A stretch of 5,352 bases of DNA from Gemmatimonadota bacterium (GTDB lineage Bacteria > Gemmatimonadota > Gemmatimonadetes > Longimicrobiales > Gaopeijiaceae), in contig PWZC01000340.1 of assembly GCA_003567615.1 (NCBI GenBank), positions 1 through 5,352 on the forward strand. The letters are read 5' to 3'. Positions 1 to 5,303 of this stretch are shown piece after piece. Position 1 is the stretch's first letter; the number at the start of each line of letters is the position of its first letter. The notes under the pieces were generated by a model. That model was not told the origin of the DNA, ran no database searches, and saw only the letters and a program-made list of their open reading frames with translations. A program made the position numbers and the translations under genes.

Positions 1-1
1 A

Positions 2-1195
2 GATGACGATCTGGATGAGGAGCTGGAGCTTCCCTTCGACGCTGAAGCCAAGCTCCGGGCGGATCTGGAAGCCATGGGCCTGGATCCCGATCGTCCCCGG
101 GAGACGACCCCGGAGGAGAGGGAGCAGGCCAAGGAAGTGTTCCGGGAGGTGGGCCGAGACGACCTGGTGGCCCTCCTGGAGCTGGTGGACGCGGTGGACG
201 AGGAGGAAGAAGTCGAGGCCGAGCCCCCGCACGTCCCCTGGTCACGGGAGATGGTGGAGGCGGCCCAAGAGGCCGGTGAGCCCCTGGACGATCTGGATCT
301 CCGGGGTCTCGACCTATCCGGTCTCGACCTTTCGGGAGTCCGGGCGGTGGGCACCGATCTGACTGGAGCCGATCTGCGGGGCGTCCGTTTGGAAGGAGCG
401 GACCTGACCCGAGCCCGGCTCGCGGATGCGGATCTGGGTGGGGGTGAGGTGGGAGACGCCATCTTCCTGGAAGCCGACTTCACCGGAGCCCGTCTACGTT
501 CGGTGTCGGCGGCCGGAGCCGATTTCTCCTCGGCCATTCTCGCCCGGGCGGACCTGACGGAGGCGGATCTGACCGGTGCCGTTCTCGAAGAGTGCGATCT
601 GCGCGGAGCGATTCTCCTGCGCGTCGAGGCGCGTGACGCGGTGTTCGTCTCCGCCGACCTCTCGGGCGCGCAACTCATCCGTGGTTCATTTGCCGGGGCC
701 GACTTCAGCGAGGCGATCCTGGCCGGTATCGACGGACGGGAGGCAGGCTTCCAGGGCGCCGAGTTCTACCGGGTCCGGGCGCCGGGGGCCATGCTGGCCG
801 GGGCCGACCTGGACGGACTGAGGGCGGCGGACGCGCTGGACTTCACGGAAGCGAATCTGTCACAGGTCATCGCTCCCGACTCGAACTGGAGCGGGGTGAC
901 GCTGACGAGAGCGGTCCTGGCCTGGGCCGTCCTGGACGGCGCCGACTTCACCGGGGCCAATCTGCAGGGAACCGACTTCTACGCCGCTCATCTGCGGGGC
1001 GCCCGCTTCTCCAAGGCGGACCTGCTGGATGCCCGTCTGGCGACGGCCAACGCCTTCGAGGCGTCCTTCGATGGAGCCAACCTGGCCGGAGCCGATCTCA
1101 GGGAGGGGAACTTCTACGGAGCGGAATTCCTGGAGGCCCACTTCCTGGAGACCCTGGTGGACGGGGCCAACCTGAAGATGACCAAGCATGGGTGA
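2..1195 (+). CDS. Pentapeptide-repeat protein, 5'-truncated; probable C-terminal part of a DUF2169-type T6SS protein
   Basis: The reading frame is open to the left window edge: 24 codons with many Asp, Glu and Leu precede the first in-window ATG (base 74), which has no convincing ribosome binding site. The true start is therefore probably outside. Counting from that ATG, residues 1-68 are acidic and helix-prone, including the run DEEEEVEAE and a motif PWSREMVEAAQEAGEPL. Residues 69-369 are a nearly unbroken pentapeptide repeat, A(D/N)LxG-like, with the central Leu/Phe every five residues, enough for about 14 turns of a right-handed square beta-helix. One single-residue slip in the repeat phase occurs near residue 255. 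T6SS proteins of the DUF2169 family often carry such a tail, and the downstream DUF3540 and DUF4150 genes fit that context; DUF2169 members act as adaptors for PAAR-like tips and effectors. The DUF2169 domain itself is not visible, so a plain pentapeptide protein is the alternative. The stop overlaps the next gene by 8 bases. Confidence 0.85.
   Translation, partial: DDDLDEELELPFDAEAKLRADLEAMGLDPDRPRETTPEEREQAKEVFREVGRDDLVALLELVDAVDEEEEVEAEPPHVPWSREMVEAAQEAGEPLDDLDLRGLDLSGLDLSGVRAVGTDLTGADLRGVRLEGADLTRARLADADLGGGEVGDAIFLEADFTGARLRSVSAAGADFSSAILARADLTEADLTGAVLEECDLRGAILLRVEARDAVFVSADLSGAQLIRGSFAGADFSEAILAGIDGREAGFQGAEFYRVRAPGAMLAGADLDGLRAADALDFTEANLSQVIAPDSNWSGVTLTRAVLAWAVLDGADFTGANLQGTDFYAAHLRGARFSKADLLDARLATANAFEASFDGANLAGADLREGNFYGAEFLEAHFLETLVDGANLKMTKHG
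278..1180 (+). repeat. Pentapeptide-repeat block, first gene (15-base periodicity)
   Basis: About 60 degenerate tandem 15-base units each encode one pentapeptide. Common unit forms read as gcc-gat/gac-ctg plus two variable codons. Counting from the ATG at base 74, central hydrophobic residues lie at positions 71, 76, 81 and onward to 251. They then continue from 257 to 367 with the phase moved by one residue. The repeat is at protein level; the DNA copies have diverged. Confidence 0.9.
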
Positions 1196-3239
1196 GTCCG
1201 AGGTGGGGGGTATGGGTCCCAGCGGGGGGGATTCCCGGTCCGGGGGGCGGCATCCCCGGGACGAGGAGCGGTTCAGGAACTTTTCCCGGCGCCTCACCGC
1301 GGAGGAGGTGGTGGAGCGTGTGGAACGTGGCGAACCCCTGACCGGGGCGATCCTGGAAAATCTCGACCTGTCCCGGGTGAATCTGGACGGCGTGGATCTT
1401 TCCATGGCGAGCCTACGTGGGGTCCGTCTGGTTGGAGCCTCCCTTGCGGCCACCAACCTTTCCGGTTCCATGATGACCGACGTGGATATCACCGAGGCCC
1501 GGGCTCCCCAACTCATCCTCGCCGGTGCCATGATGGTCAATCTGGTGGCCGACGGTGCCGTGCTGAGCGGGGCGAATCTGGTGGGAGCGAGTCTCGAGCG
1601 CGAATGGAAGGTCGCATTGAGTCGAGAGGAGTTGGAGGCCGTTGCGGAAGAAGGTCTGTCAGCCCTGAAGGAGGGGGCTCTGGAGCCCGGCCGCTGTGCG
1701 CTGTCCAACGTCGATCTGCGCGGGGCCATCCTCACCGGGGTGAAGTGTTCGGGGGTGGATTTCTCCGGAGCGAATCTGGAAGGAGCCGGCCTGTCCGGCG
1801 CCGCCCTGGAAGACTGTGTCTTCCGGGACAGCCGTCTGCAGGACGTGGACCTCTCCTACGCCCGGATCACCGTCAGCGATGCCTCCGGCGCGGACCTGGG
1901 CGGATCCGACCTGGGCGAGTGTTCCCTGGATACCGTCGACCTGGATCGCGCCGACCTCTCCGGCACGGTTCTGGACGGCACCAGCATCTCGGCCTGCCGT
2001 CTCTCCGGTACCACAGGGCGTCCCAGCTCTGCGTCGGGACTCCGGGTGGTCTCCAGTCATCTGGGTGGGCTCATGTGGGCCGGAGTTCCCCTGGACGCGA
2101 GCACTTTCCAGGATTCCGACCTTACGGGTATGGATCTTTCGTCGTGTACCCTGAAGGAGTGCCTGGTCCAGGGATGTGTTCTGAGTCAGACGCGGCTCCA
2201 TGGGGCGGACCTGACCGGAAGTCTGCTCGCCCGCTGCGATCTCCACGAGGTGGAATGGTCGGAGGCCCACCTGGAACAGACGGGTTGGCCCGGATGCAAC
2301 CTGAAGGGAGTGGATATGTCGGGTACGGCTTTCCCCGGGGCGGACTTCTCGGGGGTCTACGGTGAGGCCCTGAAACTGCGGGGGTGCGACCTGTCGGAAG
2401 CCGACTTCTCCAACGCCGTCCTCCGGTCGGCGGATCTCGCCGGAGCACTCCTGGACTCCACCTCGTTCCTGGATTGCGACCTTACCCGGGCATCCTTCCA
2501 GAACGTCCGTCGGTTTGATTTCTGCGAGCTGTCCGGGGCTGTCTGTGAAGGTGTGGATCTCTCCCACGTCCTGGTGGAGCGAAGCGACTTCGACGGCCTG
2601 GACTGGACGACGGTGACCATGGTCGGGACGGCATTTCGCGCCTGCAGCTTCACAGGAAGCAGCTTTGCCGGGCTCGACCTTTCCGGGAAGGAATTCACGG
2701 AGTGCGACCTCTCGGGCGCGAACCTCCGGGGGACCGTCCTCGAGGGGGCCGACCTGCGGGGATGCGACTTCACCGGAGCCGATCTGAGGGAGGCCCGGGC
2801 GGGCCAGGTCCGGGCCGTGGGGGTCACCCTGGTCGATGCCCACCTGGAGGACATCGACCTCCGTGGTGCCGACCTCCGCATGAGCGACCTGTCCGGCGCC
2901 GTGGCGGACGGGGCGGATCTCACATCGGCCCGATTGGACCGGACGCGCTGGGTCGGGTCCGGAGCCCGGGGCGCCAGGTTGGCCGGATCGGTTCTGGACT
3001 ATTCGGACCTTTCGCGGATGGACGCTACGAATGCGGACTTCCGCCAGGCCTCCCTGCTGCAGGCGAATCTGCACCGGATCCAGGATGACGGGGCCATGTG
3101 GGAGGGGGCGCTGCTGCGGGGCGTTCGCCGGACCGATCCCGACCTCCTGGCCGCCGAGGAGTATCGCCCCCCTCCGCCTCCGGGACCCGTGCTGCCCCCC
3201 GACGTCGAACGTCCCTCCGCTCCAGGAGATCAACCATGA
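1188..3239 (+). CDS. Large pentapeptide-repeat protein of the T6SS spike cluster
   Basis: This 683-residue protein has no signal peptide or membrane segment. Residues 1-30 are Gly/Ser-rich and probably flexible. Residues 31-48 (NFSRRLTAEEVVERVERG) form a short capping helix. Residues 49-138 are a first pentapeptide block of about four helical turns. Residues 139-168 are a charged helical insert. Residues 170-645 are a second block of about 24 turns, with one single-residue phase slip near residue 442. Residues 657-683 are a proline-rich tail (EEYRPPPPPGPVLPP). There are 17 cysteines; 15 occupy the inward-facing i-2 position of a repeat. The gene overlaps the previous one by 8 bases and the next by 4 (ATGA), implying translational coupling. 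Pentapeptide proteins recur in DUF2169/DUF3540/DUF4150 clusters, but their role is not established; a scaffold or adaptor at the spike is an inference. The start could instead be the ATG at 1212, which has a better Shine-Dalgarno sequence and would give 675 residues. Confidence 0.9.
   Translation: MGESEVGGMGPSGGDSRSGGRHPRDEERFRNFSRRLTAEEVVERVERGEPLTGAILENLDLSRVNLDGVDLSMASLRGVRLVGASLAATNLSGSMMTDVDITEARAPQLILAGAMMVNLVADGAVLSGANLVGASLEREWKVALSREELEAVAEEGLSALKEGALEPGRCALSNVDLRGAILTGVKCSGVDFSGANLEGAGLSGAALEDCVFRDSRLQDVDLSYARITVSDASGADLGGSDLGECSLDTVDLDRADLSGTVLDGTSISACRLSGTTGRPSSASGLRVVSSHLGGLMWAGVPLDASTFQDSDLTGMDLSSCTLKECLVQGCVLSQTRLHGADLTGSLLARCDLHEVEWSEAHLEQTGWPGCNLKGVDMSGTAFPGADFSGVYGEALKLRGCDLSEADFSNAVLRSADLAGALLDSTSFLDCDLTRASFQNVRRFDFCELSGAVCEGVDLSHVLVERSDFDGLDWTTVTMVGTAFRACSFTGSSFAGLDLSGKEFTECDLSGANLRGTVLEGADLRGCDFTGADLREARAGQVRAVGVTLVDAHLEDIDLRGADLRMSDLSGAVADGADLTSARLDRTRWVGSGARGARLAGSVLDYSDLSRMDATNADFRQASLLQANLHRIQDDGAMWEGALLRGVRRTDPDLLAAEEYRPPPPPGPVLPPDVERPSAPGDQP
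1200..1206 (+). promoter_or_regulatory. Candidate ribosome binding site favouring an ATG at 1212
   Basis: The purine-rich GAGGTGG sits 5 bases before the in-frame ATG at 1212. The ATG at 1188 has only a weak GAAG (1174-1177) 10 bases upstream. This argues for a start at 1212, whereas the 8-base overlap with the upstream gene argues for coupled initiation at 1188. The sequence alone does not decide. Confidence 0.4.
1332..1601 (+). repeat. Pentapeptide-repeat block 1 of the second gene
   Basis: This is a perfect five-residue phase with central residues at positions 51, 56, 61 and so on to 136, mostly Leu, with Met or Ile at 96, 101 and 116. It is long enough for four to five turns of a square beta-helix. 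It is closed by the charged segment ereWKVALSREELEAV, which breaks the pattern. Confidence 0.85.
1695..3122 (+). repeat. Pentapeptide-repeat block 2 of the second gene, cysteine-rich
   Basis: About 95 pentapeptides are present. Central residues fall at positions 172, 177, 182 and onward to 437, then from 443 to 643 after a one-residue slip at RRFDF. Around residues 275-290 the consensus weakens into a Ser/Gly-rich stretch, but the phase is kept. Cysteines replace the usual Ala at the i-2 site in many units (for example ECSL, RCDL, GCDF). Confidence 0.85.
3224..3228 (+). promoter_or_regulatory. Ribosome binding site of the DUF3540-type gene
   Basis: AGGAG lies 7 bases before the ATG at 3236, inside the last codons of the preceding gene. 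It fixes the start at 3236. An upstream ATG at 3098 in the same frame would add 46 Arg/Pro-rich residues that are out-of-frame translation of the preceding gene. Confidence 0.8.
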
Positions 3240-4180
3240 GTCCATCCGCCACCACCGCCACCGAGTCCGGGATCGTAGCACCGCCAGACGCCCCCACGAA
3301 GGGAGGCCCCTCTCCGGTGGCTCCGGCGCGGTTCAGCGACCGCTCGTATACAGGTCCGGCCCAGGTCCTGGAGTCGGCGCCGGCCTCGGCCGGGGTACTC
3401 GAGGTGCTGCTTCCCGGCGAGACCCACGCCCGCCGTGCCGAGGTGGCGCTGGCGACGCCGGTGCCCCTTCCGGCGGGCTCCCGTGTCCTGGTGACCGGGG
3501 GGGGAGACGCGGAGGGGGTATGGGTCATCGGTATCCTGGAAACCCCGGAGCGACGGCTGGCCACCCGGGACGGAGCTTCCGCCGCCGTCGTTTCCCACGA
3601 GACCGGAGAGACACTGGAGGGGCGTGACCCGGAGGGAGGTCTCCTCTTCCAGTACGATCCCGCCCGTGGGGTGACGAGGGTTCAGGTCCTGGAGGGGGAT
3701 CTGGAACTCCTGGCGCCCATGGGAGAGGTGACCATCGCCGCCGGCGGGGGACTCCACCTGCAGGGCCGGAGCATCCAGCTCAAGACCCTCTCCTCGGTCC
3801 GGATCCTGGTCCATGACCTGGCATCCCGGGTCCTGGGGTCCTTGGGCATCAGCCGGCGCGGTCTCGACGTCAAGACGGCGGCCGTGAATGTGGAGACCGG
3901 GGAGAGCCACCTCGTTTCGACCAGAACCCGGATCCGCGCCGAGGAGGCCTGTGTGGATGCCGAGCGGGTCAGGACGCGAGCCCGAACCGTGGAGGTCGAG
4001 GCCGAGTCGTTGGTGGAGCGGGTGGGCACCCTGACCCGCTGGGTGCGGGATCTGGCGCAACTCCGCGCCGGTCGCCTGCGCAGTATCGTCACCGGTTCCT
4101 GGATCTCGCGGTCGGGCCGGGCCGATCTGCGGAGCAAGGACACCTTCAAGGTGGACGGGGACCGCATCCACCTGGGATAG
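3236..4180 (+). CDS. DUF3540-type T6SS spike-associated protein
   Basis: This is a 314-residue soluble protein. Residues 1-37 are Pro/Ala/Ser/Thr-rich and probably disordered. Residues 38-103 alternate hydrophobic residues and contain RRAEVALATPVPLPAGSRVL followed by VWVIGILE, the OB-fold-like start expected of DUF3540 proteins, which resembles VgrG/gp5. Residues 135-200 continue as amphipathic beta strands (DLELLAPMGEVTIAAGGGLHLQG). Residues 205-265 are charged, alternating strands or helix. The end, DTFKVDGDRIHLG, is the characteristic C-terminus seen in DUF3540 and related spike proteins. From memory, family members are usually about 200-230 residues, so this copy is long. The ATG overlaps the preceding stop (ATGA) and has a good ribosome binding site. 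Position between a pentapeptide gene and a DUF4150 gene supports the family call. The molecular role of DUF3540 is unproven; a spike-stem or tip-adaptor role is inferred. Confidence 0.8.
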   Translation: MSPSATTATESGIVAPPDAPTKGGPSPVAPARFSDRSYTGPAQVLESAPASAGVLEVLLPGETHARRAEVALATPVPLPAGSRVLVTGGGDAEGVWVIGILETPERRLATRDGASAAVVSHETGETLEGRDPEGGLLFQYDPARGVTRVQVLEGDLELLAPMGEVTIAAGGGLHLQGRSIQLKTLSSVRILVHDLASRVLGSLGISRRGLDVKTAAVNVETGESHLVSTRTRIRAEEACVDAERVRTRARTVEVEAESLVERVGTLTRWVRDLAQLRAGRLRSIVTGSWISRSGRADLRSKDTFKVDGDRIHLG

Positions 4181-4244
4181 ATGAGCCAAAGGGGAAGGCC
4201 GAAGGTGCGGCCACCCCATCACCAGAGGAGTGGAGGATCCACAT
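4181..4244 (+). other. Spacer between the DUF3540 and DUF4150 genes with two small hairpins
   Basis: This 64-base spacer holds two small inverted repeats. One is GGCCG (4197-4201) with CGGCC (4208-4212) around a 6-base loop. The other is GTGGA (4230-4234) with TCCAC (4238-4242) around GGA, overlapping the ribosome binding site of the next gene. Neither is followed by a T run, so neither looks like an intrinsic terminator, and the operon probably continues through. Confidence 0.4.
4232..4236 (+). promoter_or_regulatory. Ribosome binding site of the DUF4150 gene
   Basis: GGAGG lies 8 bases before the ATG at 4245 and decides that start. An in-frame GTG at 4230 would add five residues, but it would place this site inside the coding sequence and leave only a poorly spaced AGAGGAG directly upstream. 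Confidence 0.75.
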
Positions 4245-4652
4245 ATGCTTCCAGCATCGACCAAGGGCGGCGGTCAGTGCTTCGGGTTTCCGGACGTCTG
4301 CAAGACACCGGCACCCCCAGCCCCTCCGGTCCCCATTCCGTATCCCAACATCGGACAGGTCATGCAGGCGGTGAAGACCAGCACCAAGGTCAAGATCTGT
4401 CAGCAGCCGGTGGTGACCAAGAAGAGCGAGATCCCCATGTCCCAGGGGGACGAGGCAGGCGTAGCCGGTGGGGTGGTATCCAATCGGAACATGGAAAAGG
4501 TCACGTACCGGATGGGGAGCTCCAAGGTGAAGGTGGAAGGGCAGGACTGTGAGTTCCTCTCCGCCATGACCGGTCACAACGGATCCAACGCCAACATGCC
4601 GGCCGGGGCTCAGATCGCTCCGAGCCAGGTCAAGGTCCTGGTCGCCCCGTGA
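4245..4652 (+). CDS. DUF4150 / PAAR-like T6SS tip protein
   Basis: This 135-residue protein would cap the VgrG spike and pierce or carry cargo in a T6SS. The family hallmark is plain: CFGFPDVCKTPAPPAPPVPI followed by PYPNIGQ at residues 12-37. The mid-region has KSEIPMSQGDEAGVAGGVVS (60-79), then a beta-rich segment with SSKVKVEGQ (92-100) and GHNGSNAN (110-117), all typical of DUF4150. Cysteines are at 12, 19, 52 and 102, and the only histidine is at 111. Whether these bind metal as in classical PAAR proteins cannot be told from sequence. Length is about that of a stand-alone DUF4150 domain; no toxin domain is fused at either end, so any effector would have to be bound non-covalently or encoded elsewhere. 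It is the last gene of the plus-strand block. Confidence 0.92.
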   Translation: MLPASTKGGGQCFGFPDVCKTPAPPAPPVPIPYPNIGQVMQAVKTSTKVKICQQPVVTKKSEIPMSQGDEAGVAGGVVSNRNMEKVTYRMGSSKVKVEGQDCEFLSAMTGHNGSNANMPAGAQIAPSQVKVLVAP

Positions 4653-4664
4653 CGATCCCCGTCC

Positions 4665-5303
4665 TTACCTCCCCTGCGGATTGAATCGGGTACAGAACTC
4701 CTGGAGCAGGTTCAGGGATTGGGCAGGGAGCTGGATGTTGACCCGCTCCGTACCCGCCGTGGATTGCAATTCCAGCGTCAGGAGCACCACGTCGCTGGCG
4801 GGTCCGCTCAACCGATTGCTGGCCGACACCCGATCGACCCTCCAGTCCAGCCCTACCAGCACCTTCCCATGATCCATGAGGGTCTGGAGGAGAAGCCGTT
4901 CCCGGATCTGCGCCTTCAGAGGGCCGTACCGGGCCACCAGGACCCTGAGGGGACCGGTCTGCTCCCCGGAGAGCTGCTGCAGGTCGGAGGCGAAGGTGGC
5001 GGCATCCAGATCCAGTACCGCTGCCTGTCTCAGGAGATACTGGCACGCCCGTATGGAGGCGACCACCGCGTCCGTGTCCAGACCATGGCGGCCTGAGAAT
5101 CCCGTCACGGCCTGTCCCAGTGCCTCTTCGTCCACATCGGCGATGGAGGCCATGAGGAGCTCGGCGAAGGTCTGAAGCGTGCTGCTGGGCAGGGTCAGAA
5201 GGGTTTCCCACCCTTCCTGCACCGGAGGCGGGGCCGGCTGGCCTCCGCAGGTGGCGAGTTTCGGGGTTTCCGTGGACGTTGCGTTGCCGGGTGTGGAGCT
5301 CAT
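4665..5303 (-). CDS. COMM-domain (COMMD-like) protein, bacterial
   Basis: This 212-residue soluble protein has normal high-GC codon use. Residues 1-33 are low-complexity (Pro, Thr, Ser). Residues 35-145 are helix-rich, with recognisable helices near 41-55, 59-73, 77-97, 100-112 and 117-142, like the helical N-terminal domain of COMMD proteins. Residues 147-207 fit a COMM domain. The first strand VLVGLDWRVDRVSASN contains the conserved Trp (W154) with Arg155 and Asp157. A Gly-Pro turn (167-168) leads to a second strand DVVLLTLELQ, a third strand ERVNIQLP and a final helix SLNLLQEFCTRF. Human COMMD7, as recalled, has the same order and similar motifs (QTLM...DMEWKF). In eukaryotes COMMD proteins dimerise through this domain and build the Commander ring; the bacterial role is unknown. 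The ATG at 5303 has a weak ribosome binding site, and the frame stays open to the right edge, so the start may lie further upstream. The gene converges on the DUF4150 gene. Confidence 0.78.
   Translation of the reverse strand: MSSTPGNATSTETPKLATCGGQPAPPPVQEGWETLLTLPSSTLQTFAELLMASIADVDEEALGQAVTGFSGRHGLDTDAVVASIRACQYLLRQAAVLDLDAATFASDLQQLSGEQTGPLRVLVARYGPLKAQIRERLLLQTLMDHGKVLVGLDWRVDRVSASNRLSGPASDVVLLTLELQSTAGTERVNIQLPAQSLNLLQEFCTRFNPQGR

Noticed and set aside
860..1735. A 291-codon open frame on the minus strand across the first gene junction
   Set aside because: It is Ser/Arg/Pro-rich, spans the end of one real gene and the start of the next, and mirrors their repeats.
278..3122. CRISPR array or DNA-level satellite suggested by the regular periodicity
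   Set aside because: The 15-base period is the codon image of pentapeptide repeats. Units are degenerate, have no spacers, and are continuous with open reading frames.
3098..3235. An N-terminal extension of the DUF3540 gene from an upstream ATG
   Set aside because: The added residues are Arg/Pro/Gly-rich translation of the preceding gene in the wrong frame. The ATG at 3236 has AGGAG at the right spacing and the usual ATGA overlap.
1659..3281. A 540-codon open frame on the minus strand
   Set aside because: It is antisense to the pentapeptide gene. Its protein is a Gly/Pro/Val/Arg-rich periodic string that mirrors the 15-base repeat, with no domain logic; repeats with a fixed phase in high-GC DNA keep antisense frames open.
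4197..4212. GGCCG/CGGCC hairpin after the DUF3540 gene as a terminator
   Set aside because: The stem is short and no T run follows; the next gene on the same strand has a good ribosome binding site and belongs functionally with the block.
3230..4264. A 344-codon open frame antisense to the DUF3540 gene
   Set aside because: The composition is Gly/Pro/His/Arg-rich with no recognisable motif, while the plus strand carries a family-typical protein with a good ribosome binding site.
4625..4641. Inverted repeat CCAGG/CCTGG near the end of the DUF4150 gene as a terminator
   Set aside because: The five-pair stem lies inside the coding sequence and has no following T run on either strand.
4719..5096. 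Plus-strand open frames opposite the COMMD-like gene
   Set aside because: They are short, without ribosome binding sites or family resemblance. The minus-strand frame has coherent helix and strand patterning and codon use like its neighbours.
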